NCBI GenBank assembly: GCA_021161645.1
Contig: JAGHAC010000046.1
Span: 1 to 49,911 of the forward strand
Reading direction: 5' to 3'
DNA length: 49,911 nt
Source: a bacterium
GTDB lineage: Bacteria > Patescibacteriota > Minisyncoccia > Minisyncoccales > PEYH01
Each line of letters starts with the position of its first letter. Positions within the stretch are counted from its first letter, which is position 1. Below are positions 24,113 to 32,481 of this stretch, one piece after another. A program made the translations under genes and the position numbers. The notes beneath the pieces were generated by a model. It saw nothing but the letters and a program-made list of their open reading frames with translations, was not told the origin of the DNA and searched no databases.

Positions 24113-24613
24113 ATGAAATCTAAAGCAAATAACAAGAAAAAATTATTGTGTGCTTCTCTTTCAGCACGAGAAACCCGCAAAATGGGTAAAATTTTTGCCC
24201 GCAAAGTTTTAAATTGTGGTTTCTTAAACAAAAATCTAAGAAAACAGGCAATAGTCATAGCTTTGGAGGGAGATTTAGGCGGCGGGAAAACAACTTTTGC
24301 TCAAGGATTTGCTAAGGGACTGGGCATTGAAAGAAAAATTTTAAGCCCTACATTTGTGATTATAAAAAGATATCCAATTCCAGCAGTAAAGAGTAGCTAT
24401 TTCTGCCACATAGATTGTTATCGAATTAAATCTTCAAAAGATCTTAAAAGCATAGGAATAAAAAGATTAATAAAAGACACAAGAAATATTATTATTATTG
24501 AATGGGCTGAAAAAATTAGAGAAATACTTCCCGAAGACACCATTTGGATCCGTTTTGAGTTTGTAGATTTAAAGAAGAGAAGAATTTATAGTTCTTGGTG
24601 CGGGAAAAATTAA
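24113..24613 (+). CDS. tsaE: tRNA threonylcarbamoyladenosine biosynthesis ATPase TsaE
   Basis: TsaE is the ATPase required with TsaB, TsaC and TsaD for t6A37 modification of tRNAs that read ANN codons. The P-loop is LEGDLGGGKTTFAQGFAKGLG (about residues 47-67), followed by the switch-like segment SPTFVIIKRYPI, the conserved HIDCYRIK (usual HxDxYRL) and IIIEWAEKIREILP (usual EWxE). The N-terminus is about 20 residues longer than usual and basic, so an internal start at M24 is possible. It diverges from the DHH-like gene and is followed closely by the exonuclease gene, whose ATG lies 11 nt after the stop. Confidence 0.95.
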   Translation: MKSKANNKKKLLCASLSARETRKMGKIFARKVLNCGFLNKNLRKQAIVIALEGDLGGGKTTFAQGFAKGLGIERKILSPTFVIIKRYPIPAVKSSYFCHIDCYRIKSSKDLKSIGIKRLIKDTRNIIIIEWAEKIREILPEDTIWIRFEFVDLKKRRIYSSWCGKN

Positions 24614-24624
24614 TATTCTCTTTT

Positions 24625-25590
24625 ATGGAAAAGAAGAAAATAATCATTATAGATGGCAATGCGATAGTCCATCGTGCTTATCATGCGTTACCAAAACTTA
24701 CCACAAAATCAGGCAAGGTTGTTAATGCTGTTTATGGCTTTCTTTTAATCTTGTGGAGGGTATTTAAGGACTTTAAACCGGATTTTGCGATTGTTGCTTT
24801 TGATTTCCCCGCTCCGACCTTCAGAGATAAAATTTATAAAGAATACAAAGCTAAAAGAAAAAAGGCGCCTGACGAACTGTATGAGCAAATACCAGAGGTA
24901 AAAAAAGTTCTTAGGGCTTTCGGAATTAAATTTTTTGAGCTTAAGGGTTATGAGGCAGACGATCTTATAGGCACAATTGTAAAATTGGCAGAAAAAAAAC
25001 AGATTTTCCCCAAAATAGAGGTAATTATTACAACAGGAGACTTAGATGCGCTTCAGTTGATCGATAATCAGACAAAAGTTCTTCTTCTGAAAAGAGGTAT
25101 TAAAGAGGCGGTTTTATACGATAAAGAAGAAGTTAAAAAAAGATATCAGATAGAACCTGAGCAATTAATTGATTTTAAGGCTCTGAGGGGGGATCCTTCA
25201 GACAATATTCCAGGGATTTCTGGCATAGGAGAAAAAACAGCTATTAATTTAGTTAAGCAGTTTGGCTCTTTAGAAAATCTTTACAAAGCAATAGAAGAGA
25301 ATCGCGATATTACAAAAAAAATATCTCCGAGGGTAAGGGAGCAGTTAATGCGCTCAAAAGAAGAGGCTTTTTTTTCGAGAAAACTCGTTGAGATTAGAAA
25401 AGACGCTCCTATAAATTTTAATTTGCAAGAATGTAGAATTGATAAAGAGAATTTATCTAAGGCAAAGAAGATCTTAGAGGAATTTGAGTTTTTTAGCTTA
25501 ATCAAAAGGCTTCCAGAGATTTTTAATTCTAAAACAGAAGAAGAGCAATTATCTAATAGTCAAGAATCAATCCAACAAAAACTTGTCTAG
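24625..25590 (+). CDS. Stand-alone 5'-3' exonuclease (PolA N-terminal domain-like)
   Basis: This is a flap/5'-3' exonuclease corresponding to the N-terminal domain of DNA polymerase I, which removes RNA primers and flaps. Catalytic acids are visible in IIIIDGNAIVHRAYHALP (D near residue 9), VAFDFPAPTFRDKIYKEYKAKRKKAP, GYEADDLIGT, ITTGDLDALQLI and the helix-hairpin-helix DFKALRGDPSDNIPGISGIGEKTA. At 321 aa the polymerase and 3'-5' exonuclease domains are absent. The ATG at 24625 is taken; the frame extends to a TTG at 24595 inside tsaE. The gene may act with a separately encoded polymerase. Confidence 0.93.
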   Translation: MEKKKIIIIDGNAIVHRAYHALPKLTTKSGKVVNAVYGFLLILWRVFKDFKPDFAIVAFDFPAPTFRDKIYKEYKAKRKKAPDELYEQIPEVKKVLRAFGIKFFELKGYEADDLIGTIVKLAEKKQIFPKIEVIITTGDLDALQLIDNQTKVLLLKRGIKEAVLYDKEEVKKRYQIEPEQLIDFKALRGDPSDNIPGISGIGEKTAINLVKQFGSLENLYKAIEENRDITKKISPRVREQLMRSKEEAFFSRKLVEIRKDAPINFNLQECRIDKENLSKAKKILEEFEFFSLIKRLPEIFNSKTEEEQLSNSQESIQQKLV

Positions 25591-25633
25591 CAATTTATTT
25601 TAAAAAACAAAAACATTTGATATTATTAGAGTA

Positions 25634-26317
25634 ATGAAAGCAATACAAAGAACAAAACAAGGAAGTATCTTTTTTAGAATCTTTTACGGTGTGCTAATAA
25701 TTTCGGTTTTTTCAAACCTAATTTTTGCATACATTATTCATCGCGGATATGAGACAGCAATAGATCCTTTGAGAGAAATGGTTTCAATTGAAACGTTTAG
25801 TAATATAGAGGCAAACATCTTTAATACATGGATTGTGTCAGCCTCTACTTTTATTTTTGTGGTACTAATGACAATGTTTTTTGCAGTAATCTTTACTCAA
25901 AGAATCGTTTCTCCTATTCGAGAATTAGTTAAGGTGGTTAAAAGAGCTGCCGCCGGCGATTTAAATATAAGAGTGGGGGTGAAAGGGAACGACGAATTAG
26001 CTCAGCTTGGGAAAGAGTTTAATTTTATGATAGAGCAACTCAAAAAAACCAAAGATCAGCTAGAGGAGGAAAAAAAGGTTCTGGAAATCAAGGTGAGAGC
26101 AAGAACCAGAGAGCTTGAGGAGTTGGCAGAAACTTTAGATGCTCAAGTAAAAGAAAGAACAAAGGAATTGCAGGAAAGGGTGAACCAGCTAGAGAGATTT
26201 CATAAGCTTACAATAGGAAGGGAAATGAAAATGATAGAATTAAAGAAGAAAATCCGCCAGCTTGAAAAAGAACTAGAGAGGTGCAGGTCAAAAAATTTAA
26301 ACAACTCAAAGCATTAA
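25634..26317 (+). CDS. HAMP-domain membrane protein with coiled-coil tail, no kinase domain
   Basis: A membrane sensor-like protein: helix 1 (about residues 14-34), a short extracytoplasmic loop of about 30 residues, helix 2 (about 64-90), a HAMP domain (IVSPIRELVKVVKRAAAGDLNIRVGVKGNDELAQLGKEFNFMI, 92-134) and a long coiled coil (135-220) very rich in Glu/Lys/Arg. It has no histidine kinase, cyclase or methyl-accepting domain. It probably passes a signal to the separate histidine kinase two genes downstream (26937), whose own N-terminus has no membrane segment. That coupling is inference from gene order. Confidence 0.85.
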   Translation: MKAIQRTKQGSIFFRIFYGVLIISVFSNLIFAYIIHRGYETAIDPLREMVSIETFSNIEANIFNTWIVSASTFIFVVLMTMFFAVIFTQRIVSPIRELVKVVKRAAAGDLNIRVGVKGNDELAQLGKEFNFMIEQLKKTKDQLEEEKKVLEIKVRARTRELEELAETLDAQVKERTKELQERVNQLERFHKLTIGREMKMIELKKKIRQLEKELERCRSKNLNNSKH

Positions 26318-26325
26318 TCTTTAAT

Positions 26326-26931
26326 ATGGAGGATAGACTTAGTCAGAAAGAAGTGAGACGTTTAATGAAGATTTCCGGCAATGTAAAGGGAAGTGTAATT
26401 TTGGCAGACATAGATTATGTCAAAATTAAAGGAGGAGAGGGAGCAGTGAAGAAACTTAAAAAGAGAATGAAAGAAATTAGAATAAAATTCGAGTTAGAAA
26501 AAGTCAAGCCCATGGAGATGTATCCAGAGGCGATCAGCGTGATAATTGTTCTTTTAGCAAAAGAAATTTTGGGGCTGGACGAGAAAGGTGTTTTTGATAT
26601 GGGAAAAGCAGCGGTAAAACTTTCTTTTTTTATTAAAATTTTAACCAGATATTTTATTTCGCCAAAGAGATGTTTTGAAGAAAGTCCTCGATATTGGGCA
26701 AAACATTTTGATTTCGGTGAACTTGAAGCAGTTGAGTTTGATGAAATTGAAAAGTATGCAGTGATAAGAATTAGGGGTTATAAATTTCATCCAATAATGT
26801 GTCAATATCATAGAGGTTATTTTTTACAGATAGCTCAACTAGTTTTAGGTAAGAAGGAGATTTCGGTGGAGGAGACAAAATGTGTTTTTAGAAATGATGC
26901 TTATCATGAATATGTAATAAGCTGGAAATAA
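26326..26931 (+). CDS. V4R-like small-molecule sensor domain protein
   Basis: The 201-aa cytoplasmic protein shows a profile similar to V4R/heme-NO-binding-like sensor domains: an N-terminal helical lead, YPEAISVIIVLLAKEILGLDEKGVFDMGKAA, then a C-terminal strand pair ending VEETKCVFRNDAYHEYVISWK, comparable to the E-x-C-x8-C-F-x-V ending of V4R domains, although the second Cys is replaced. Ligand is unknown. The ATG at 26326 is chosen over an in-frame GTG at 26281 inside the HAMP gene. It sits between the HAMP protein and a histidine kinase and may be its ligand-sensing partner. Confidence 0.55.
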   Translation: MEDRLSQKEVRRLMKISGNVKGSVILADIDYVKIKGGEGAVKKLKKRMKEIRIKFELEKVKPMEMYPEAISVIIVLLAKEILGLDEKGVFDMGKAAVKLSFFIKILTRYFISPKRCFEESPRYWAKHFDFGELEAVEFDEIEKYAVIRIRGYKFHPIMCQYHRGYFLQIAQLVLGKKEISVEETKCVFRNDAYHEYVISWK

Positions 26932-26936
26932 AAAAT

Positions 26937-28520
26937 ATGTTTTCTTTTTTATTTCATAAAAAGGTTGCAGAGCTTAAAAAAGAGATGAGGGAAACAAAAG
27001 AAGATTTGTTAAATGTCTCATCATATTTAGATGACCTTTTTTCTTTTTTACCTATAGCGGTTTGCGATCTAAATCCTTCGTGGGTTATAAGCAACACCAA
27101 TAAATCATTTGAAAAGCTTACCGGATACACCCAGGTAGAAATTGTTGGAGAAAGACTGGAGAAGATTTTTTTAGAGAAGGAGAAAATAAAGGGAATTCAG
27201 ACAGAGTTGTTAAATCTAAAAGAGATAGAAATAAAGAATGTAGAATTGACCTTAATTACAAGAGAAGAGAAAGAAGTTGCTGTAAATGTCTCTTTTGCAG
27301 TAAGGAGAGATGCTCGAGGAAACATTGTAGGTTTTTTTGTTGGAATAACTGATATTAGTAAGCTGAAGAAAATTCAAGATGAAACAGAACAAAAGATTGT
27401 CCAGAGAACGAAAGAGCTGGAGAAGTCTCGAAAAGCTCTTTTAAATATATTAGAAGATACAGAGGAGGCTCGTCGACGAGCCGAAGAAGAAAGAAAAAAA
27501 ACAGAAGTGATTATTAAGAATTTTGTAGATGGGATGTTGGCTTTTAATAAAACGAAAAAATTGATTTTAATTAATCCTAAGGCAGAGGAATTTTTAAAGA
27601 CAAAAGCCGCAGAGGTCTTGGGGAAAGATATCCGAGTACTGAAGAAAAAAAACCGAAGGTGGGCCCAACTCTTTAAGACAGCGGGAGAGGGGATGAAGGA
27701 GGTTTTTAGAAAGGAGATGGCAATAAGCAAATCGTTTTTCTTAGAGATCACCACCACCATAGTTGAGTCGCAGGGGAAAGAAAATCTTATTTTGGTTATT
27801 TTGCACGATATTTCAAGAGAAAAATTAATAGAGCAGATGAAGAGTCAATTTGTATCTGTTGCCGCCCATCAACTAAGAACGCCGCTTTCGATTATTAAAT
27901 GGAGTTTAAGCCTTTTAAAAGAAGAAAAAGAATTCAACAGAGAAGAAAAAGATCTTGTTTTAAAAGCATATCAGACAAACGAAAGGATGATTAATTTGGT
28001 GAACGATCTTCTAAATGTTGCCAGAATAGAAGAAGGAAGGTTTGTTTATGAGCCCAAAATTGTGGAATTCTCAGAAATTGTGGAATCTGTATATAATTCG
28101 TTAAAAGAGTATGCTCGCCAAAAGAAAATTGAATTTAAGCTAGAAATTTCTGAGGGTAAAAAAATAGTAAAAGTGGATGTAGAAAAGATAAGTTTGGCGG
28201 TAAAAAACCTAATAGAAAACGCTCTTAAATATACACCAGAAAAAGGAAAGGTAGAAGTTTCTGTTAAGGAGAGAAAAAGGAGACACGAGCTTGTTTTTTC
28301 TGTTAGAGATACAGGAGTGGGGATTCCTAAAGATCAGCAAGAGAGAATCTTTACAAAATTTTTTAGAGGGGCAAATGTTGTCAGGATGCAGACAGAAGGA
28401 ACGGGGTTGGGTCTTTTTATTACAAAAAATATTATAGAAGCGCATGGCGGCAAAATTTGGTTTAAGTCTCAGGAAAATAAAGGAACAATTTTTTATTTTA
28501 CTTTACCACTTTCTTTTTGA
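26937..28520 (+). CDS. Cytoplasmic PAS-PAS sensor histidine kinase
   Basis: An N-terminal coiled coil (1-30) leads to PAS domain 1 (about 32-140: LPIAVCDLNPSWVISNTNKSFEKLTGYTQVEIVGE, with a PAC segment FFVGITDISKLKKIQ), a coiled coil (145-190), PAS domain 2 (about 192-285), HisKA with the phosphorylated His311 in SVAAHQLRTPLSIIKW, and a HATPase_c domain with N box LIENALKYTPEKG, G1 VRDTGVGIP and G2 GTGLGLFITKNI. No membrane segment is present, so it senses inside the cell or through the HAMP protein encoded upstream. Two single-domain response regulators follow directly. Confidence 0.94.
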   Translation: MFSFLFHKKVAELKKEMRETKEDLLNVSSYLDDLFSFLPIAVCDLNPSWVISNTNKSFEKLTGYTQVEIVGERLEKIFLEKEKIKGIQTELLNLKEIEIKNVELTLITREEKEVAVNVSFAVRRDARGNIVGFFVGITDISKLKKIQDETEQKIVQRTKELEKSRKALLNILEDTEEARRRAEEERKKTEVIIKNFVDGMLAFNKTKKLILINPKAEEFLKTKAAEVLGKDIRVLKKKNRRWAQLFKTAGEGMKEVFRKEMAISKSFFLEITTTIVESQGKENLILVILHDISREKLIEQMKSQFVSVAAHQLRTPLSIIKWSLSLLKEEKEFNREEKDLVLKAYQTNERMINLVNDLLNVARIEEGRFVYEPKIVEFSEIVESVYNSLKEYARQKKIEFKLEISEGKKIVKVDVEKISLAVKNLIENALKYTPEKGKVEVSVKERKRRHELVFSVRDTGVGIPKDQQERIFTKFFRGANVVRMQTEGTGLGLFITKNIIEAHGGKIWFKSQENKGTIFYFTLPLSF

Positions 28521-28530
28521 GTGATATAAT
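28502..28530 (+). promoter_or_regulatory. Extended -10 promoter for the response regulator pair
   Basis: TTTACC (28502-28507), a 17-bp spacer and TATAAT (28525-28530), with TGA directly before the -10 (extended -10). The -35 lies inside the last codons of the histidine kinase. The first response regulator starts at 28573. Confidence 0.55.
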
Positions 28531-28572
28531 ATCAAAAGATGCGTTAATTTTTAAAATTAAGAATTAACAACT

Positions 28573-28962
28573 ATGGACAAAAAAATATTAATCATAGAAG
28601 ACGAAGAAATTCTACTAGATCTTTTAAGAGAAAAATTACGAGCCTTGGGATTTAAGGTATTTACTGCATCCGATGGGGAAGCAGGGCTTGCGGCGATTAG
28701 GGAAATAAACCCCGATCTCATCTTGCTGGACATTGTGATGCCAAAAATGGGCGGTTTTGAAGTGATGGAAGAAATGCAGAAGGATCCTTCGATAAAAGAT
28801 ATACCCGTGATTATAATTTCCAACTCCGGTCAGCCTGTTGAATTGGACAAAGCAAAGCAGTTAGGAGCAAAAGATTGGTTAATTAAGACGGAATTCGACC
28901 CCAAAGAAGTTATTAGCAAAGTTTTTAATGTGCTCGAAAGAACAGATAGCGATTATAATTAA
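28573..28962 (+). CDS. Single-domain response regulator (receiver only)
   Basis: A 129-aa CheY-like receiver without an output domain. Acid pocket E9-D10-E11, phosphorylation site D53 in LILLDIVMPKMGG, the conserved Ser in VIIISNSG (usual T/S position) and Lys in AKDWLIKTEF. It follows the PAS histidine kinase after 52 nt, with its own candidate promoter, and is 18 nt upstream of a second receiver. Output must be by protein-protein interaction. Confidence 0.93.
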   Translation: MDKKILIIEDEEILLDLLREKLRALGFKVFTASDGEAGLAAIREINPDLILLDIVMPKMGGFEVMEEMQKDPSIKDIPVIIISNSGQPVELDKAKQLGAKDWLIKTEFDPKEVISKVFNVLERTDSDYN

Positions 28963-28980
28963 ATTAAAATTTAATTTCAT

Positions 28981-29358
28981 ATGAGCCAAAAAATACTTAT
29001 TATTGAGGACGACAAATTTCTAAGAGAGTTAATAGCAAAGAAGTTAATGAAAGAGGGATATGATATTGAAGAAGCGATAGATGGAGAGGAGGGGTTGAAA
29101 AAGATTGGGGAAGTAAATCCAGACCTTGTTTTGTTAGATCTTATTCTCCCAGGCATAGATGGTTTCCAGGTATTAAAAGAGGCCAAGGAAAACCACAAAA
29201 CAGAGAACATACCCGTAGTTATTCTTTCAAATTTAGGGCAGAAGGATGAGATAGAAAAAGGGCTTAATCTGGGAGCGGTAGATTTTCTTATTAAAGCCCA
29301 CTTTACTCCAGAAGAGATCGTAGAAAAGATTAAGCTGGTTTTAGCAAAGAATAAATAG
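28981..29358 (+). CDS. Single-domain response regulator (receiver only)
   Basis: A second 125-aa receiver: E9-D10-D11 acid pocket, D53 in LVLLDLILPGIDG, Ser in VVILSNLGQ, Lys in AVDFLIKAHF. It is similar to the upstream receiver throughout and probably arose by duplication. It lies 4 nt before mutM. No DNA-binding or enzymatic output domain is present. Confidence 0.93.
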   Translation: MSQKILIIEDDKFLRELIAKKLMKEGYDIEEAIDGEEGLKKIGEVNPDLVLLDLILPGIDGFQVLKEAKENHKTENIPVVILSNLGQKDEIEKGLNLGAVDFLIKAHFTPEEIVEKIKLVLAKNK

Positions 29359-29362
29359 CTTC

Positions 29363-30235
29363 ATGCCAGAACTTCCCGAAGTAGAAACAACGGTTTTAGA
29401 TTTAAAAAGAAAAGTCCTTCAAAGGACTTTTCTTGATATATGGACAGATGCCCCCAAGCTTATAAAGAAGCCAAGCCTTGCAGAATTTAGAAAGGAGATT
29501 AAAGGGAAAAAAATTATAGATATTAAAAGAAAGGGCAAGTTTATTATTTTCTATTTAACAGGGAAAAAGAGACTTTTAATTCATCAAAAGCTTACAGGAC
29601 ATTTACTTGTGGGCCGATGGAAAAGAGAGAAAGGAGAATGGGCTTCTTTACAAAAGGGACCTTTAGAAGATCCAATGAACAGATTTATACATATTATCTT
29701 TTTTCTGGATAATGGGTTAATGATTGCTTTTTCTGACTTGAGGAAATTTGGCAGAATAGAACTTTTAACAGAAAGAGAATTAGAGAACCTTAAAGATTTA
29801 AAACAGCTGGGCCCAGATCCTTTAGATAAAAACTTCACTTTTGATAAATTTAGACAGATAATTCAAAAACAAAAAAGAAAAATCAAGCAGGTTCTTATGG
29901 ATCAAAAGACAATTTCAGGAATAGGCAATATTTATTCTGATGAGATTCTTTTTCGGGCAGGGGTTCATCCTTTCAAATCAGCCAACACTCTTCAGGAAAA
30001 GGAGCTCAAAAAAATTTATCGTAACATAAAAAGCGTGTTAAAAAAAGCAATTAGATTGGGTGGAGAAAGTATTTCTGATTATCGAAGGCCTGATGGCAGA
30101 AAAGGAGGGTTTGATAAAGAAAGAAAGGTGTATAGACGAGAAGGAATGCCTTGTTATGTTTGTGGCACAAAAATAGAGCGAAGAAAAATAGGGTCACGTT
30201 CAACCTACTTTTGTCCCAAATGTCAAAAACTATGA
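29363..30235 (+). CDS. mutM: Formamidopyrimidine-DNA glycosylase (Fpg/MutM)
   Basis: MutM removes 8-oxoguanine and other oxidised purines and cleaves the abasic site. The catalytic N-terminus PELPEVETT is intact (Pro2 nucleophile, Glu3), with Lys in KRKGKFIIFYL and HQKLTGHLL (usual HLGMTG, here QKLTGH). The helix-two-turn-helix segment contains ISGIGNIYSDEILF, and a C-terminal CXXC zinc finger (CYVCGTKIERRKIGSRSTYFCPKC) ends the protein. Length 290 aa is normal. Its stop overlaps the holA start (ATGA). Confidence 0.95.
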   Translation: MPELPEVETTVLDLKRKVLQRTFLDIWTDAPKLIKKPSLAEFRKEIKGKKIIDIKRKGKFIIFYLTGKKRLLIHQKLTGHLLVGRWKREKGEWASLQKGPLEDPMNRFIHIIFFLDNGLMIAFSDLRKFGRIELLTERELENLKDLKQLGPDPLDKNFTFDKFRQIIQKQKRKIKQVLMDQKTISGIGNIYSDEILFRAGVHPFKSANTLQEKELKKIYRNIKSVLKKAIRLGGESISDYRRPDGRKGGFDKERKVYRREGMPCYVCGTKIERRKIGSRSTYFCPKCQKL

Positions 30236-31143
30236 TTTATTTAATTTGTGGGAAAAACACATATTTGTCTAAGAAAAAAAAGCAGGAGCTAATAGATGTC
30301 TATAAAAAGAAAGGTTTTGTTCCAGAACTTCTCGATAAAGATTATACAGATGTTAAGCAGTTTTTGAAAGAATTCAGAGTGCAATCTCTTTTTGGGGAGA
30401 AAAAGCTTTTTGTAATAAACTCTTTGTGGGGAAGAAAATCCCTGAAGGAGAAATTTCAAAAGGGGATAGAGAAACTTCAGAATCAAGAGATTGTTATTTT
30501 TGAAAACAAGGAGATTTCTTCAAAAGATAAACTCTTTAAGAAAATTCAAAAAATAGGTAAAGTATTTCAATTTTCTTTGTCGGGTGAAAGAGACATAAAA
30601 AAGATCATCAGAAATGATCTAAAAAAAGAAAATTTTTATATAGAAGATATAGCCCTAGACACTCTTATAGAATTTTTAAATTCTCGTCCGGAGCGTTTTG
30701 CAAGCGAGCTGACAAAATTAAAAGCTTATAAGTTTTTTGAGAGAAAGATAGAAACTCAGGATGTGTTAAAACTTGTTAAGCCAGAAAGTGAGGCAGATGT
30801 TTTTAAAATGATAGAGGCAATCGCTAAAAGACATAAAAAAACAGCGCTTAACCTTATTAACAAACATCTTCAAAAAGGAGACTCGCCTTTTTATCTTTTA
30901 GCAATGATTAATTTTCAGTTTAGAAACTTGATTATGTATCAAGAAGGGAAAACCCTCTCCCGTTTTGTTCAGGAATCCGGAATGTCTTTTTTTCAAATAA
31001 AAAAAACACAAGAATTAGCCTACCTTTTTGATCTTGAAAAACTAAAAAAAATCTATCGAAAGTTATTCAAAATAGATTTAGCCGTGAAAACAGGAAAAAT
31101 GGATTTACTGGAAGCGCTCGAGCTGTTAATTTTGGAAACCTAA
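30232..31143 (+). CDS. holA: DNA polymerase III delta subunit (HolA-like)
   Basis: HolA is the clamp-loader subunit that opens the DnaN ring. The 303-aa protein starts MIYLICGKNTYLSKKKKQEL (usual xYLLxGxDxxL) and has a delta-type helical region RPERFASELTKLKAYKF (usual N-D-L-x-N-E-L-K-L) and a C-terminal collar domain. The ATG at 30232 overlaps the mutM stop by 4 nt; the frame stays open upstream inside mutM but the protein similarity begins here. It is convergent with rpsT, a common neighbour of holA. Confidence 0.9.
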   Translation: MIYLICGKNTYLSKKKKQELIDVYKKKGFVPELLDKDYTDVKQFLKEFRVQSLFGEKKLFVINSLWGRKSLKEKFQKGIEKLQNQEIVIFENKEISSKDKLFKKIQKIGKVFQFSLSGERDIKKIIRNDLKKENFYIEDIALDTLIEFLNSRPERFASELTKLKAYKFFERKIETQDVLKLVKPESEADVFKMIEAIAKRHKKTALNLINKHLQKGDSPFYLLAMINFQFRNLIMYQEGKTLSRFVQESGMSFFQIKKTQELAYLFDLEKLKKIYRKLFKIDLAVKTGKMDLLEALELLILET

Positions 31144-31145
31144 AA

Positions 31146-31400
31146 TTAGATCGTTTTTTTGGTGATTTTTGATTTTTTTCTTGCAGCAGTCCTTTTTTTT
31201 AGAATCCCAACCTTGGCTGATTTGTCGATTATTTTGAAAATATTGGGGAGAAGTTTTTCTGCTTCTTCCTTTTTGTTTGCATGAATTAAAGAATGGAATT
31301 CTTTGATTAAGGATTTCATTCTTTTTTTATACCAGAGATTTCTTTTTCTCCTTTTGGTATTTTGCCGCAAAGATTTTTTAGCAGATTTACTGATAGGCAT
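31146..31400 (-). CDS. rpsT: 30S ribosomal protein S20
   Basis: S20 binds the 5' and 3' minor domains of 16S rRNA. The 84-aa protein is Lys/Arg-rich with the family pattern: SAKKSLRQNTKRRKRNLWYKKRMKSLIKEF near the N-terminus and KAAAKGxIHKNxAARKKSRL in the form KSAKVGILKKRTAARKKSKI at the C-terminus. It converges on holA (2-nt gap). A candidate -10, TATAAT (31424-31419 on the minus strand), lies 18 nt before its start; no good -35 is visible. Confidence 0.95.
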   Translation of the reverse strand: MPISKSAKKSLRQNTKRRKRNLWYKKRMKSLIKEFHSLIHANKKEEAEKLLPNIFKIIDKSAKVGILKKRTAARKKSKITKKTI

Positions 31401-31474
31401 ATTAAGTTTTAATAATTTATTATATACACAAGATTATCAGAAAACGATGATAATTTCAAGCAAGGATCAGAATA

Positions 31475-31514
31475 TCAAAATATCGAAATGTCGAGAAGTC
31501 GAGAGGTCGACACG
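31475..31514. repeat. Array of five 8-bp units with TCGA core
   Basis: In the rpsT-histidine kinase spacer a TCGA core (first copy TCAA) recurs at 31475, 31483, 31491, 31499 and 31507, exactly every 8 bp, with variable 4-nt fillers (AATA, AATG, GAAG, GAGG, CACG). A second array with the same spacing lies in the tRNA cluster. The last unit overlaps a possible -35. Confidence 0.75.
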
Positions 31515-31536
31515 GATTGAAACAATATGATAAAAT
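31507..31536 (+). promoter_or_regulatory. Candidate promoter of the pilus-locus histidine kinase
   Basis: TCGACA (31507-31512, one mismatch to TTGACA), an 18-bp spacer and TAAAAT (31531-31536) with TGA before it (extended -10). The ATG is only 6 nt downstream, so the transcript would be nearly leaderless. The -35 is formed by the last unit of the 8-bp array. Confidence 0.35.
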
Positions 31537-31542
31537 AAAACT

Positions 31543-32472
31543 ATGAGAATAAAATTTATCTCAAACTGTAAAGATTTAGGTCTTTCTTTGTGGCAGTGTC
31601 CTCAGTTCTTGTTCTTGGTAATGGGCGTTATTAATATTGCTTCAACTATTTTTTTCTATTTTTTGGGTCAAAAATATATTGATGATCCACGCATTATTGC
31701 CCTAGTAGTTTCTGCCATTTCTGCAATTTTGTTTGTTATTTCCTATGTGATCACCCGAAGTTTGGAAGATCTAGTAGAGGTAAATAGGCTCAAAGAGGAT
31801 TTTTCCAATATCGTTTCCCACCAGCTTCGGGCTCCAATTACTAATCTTAAATGGTTGCTGGAAAGCGCTGAAAAAGAAAAAGAAATTAAGCAGCTTCCTT
31901 CTTCCTGCAAAGAATATTTTGGGCTAATGGAAGAAAATATTCAGCGCATGGAGAACTTAATTAATGATCTGGTAATTGTTGCCAAAATTAAAAACCTTAG
32001 GGCTTTCCCTAAGCGTTCTTTTGAACTCAATAAAACAATAGGAGAAGTAGTGAAAAATTTTGCTCCTTTAATAGATGCTTCTAATCTTGAAGTAGAACTT
32101 GATTTTAATCCTGATAAAATTGAGATAAGGCAATCACAGGATTTGCTAAGAACCGTCATCGAAAATCTTTTAGATAATGCGATTAGATACAATAAGCCTA
32201 AAGGAAAGATAAGGATAACAACGAGAAATAAAGGAAGAAACAAGGCCATGATCGAAATTAAGGATACAGGCATAGGGATTCCTGATAAATCGAAGCAGTT
32301 TCTTTTTCAGAGGTTTTTCAGAGCAAGCAATGCTATAGAAAAAGATCCGCGCGGGTCAGGACTGGGCCTCTTTATCGTAAAAACTATTGTTAACCAGCTG
32401 GGCGGCAAAATATATTTTTCCTCAAAACTTGGCGAAGGAACCACTTTTAAAATAATCTTACCCAAGAATTAA
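31543..32472 (+). CDS. Membrane-bound sensor histidine kinase next to pilB
   Basis: Two membrane helices (about residues 20-42 and 51-72) with only about 10 residues between them, so there is no real external sensor domain. A short linker is followed by HisKA with His93 in NIVSHQLRAPITNLKW and HATPase_c with N box LLDNAIRYNKPKG, G1 IKDTGIGIP and G2 GSGLGLFIVKTI. Together with the receiver that follows after 9 nt it opens the type IV pilus locus and may control pilus activity in response to membrane state. The link is from position. Confidence 0.92.
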   Translation: MRIKFISNCKDLGLSLWQCPQFLFLVMGVINIASTIFFYFLGQKYIDDPRIIALVVSAISAILFVISYVITRSLEDLVEVNRLKEDFSNIVSHQLRAPITNLKWLLESAEKEKEIKQLPSSCKEYFGLMEENIQRMENLINDLVIVAKIKNLRAFPKRSFELNKTIGEVVKNFAPLIDASNLEVELDFNPDKIEIRQSQDLLRTVIENLLDNAIRYNKPKGKIRITTRNKGRNKAMIEIKDTGIGIPDKSKQFLFQRFFRASNAIEKDPRGSGLGLFIVKTIVNQLGGKIYFSSKLGEGTTFKIILPKN

Positions 32473-32481
32473 TATGCTGCT

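Noticed and set aside
27374..27760. Long open frame antisense to the PAS histidine kinase
   Set aside because: It is Ser/Phe-rich, has no start signal or family pattern and lies wholly inside a well-supported kinase gene.
30151..30231. Extended N-terminus of holA inside mutM
   Set aside because: HolA similarity begins at MIYLICGKN; ATG 30232 overlaps the mutM stop by 4 nt.
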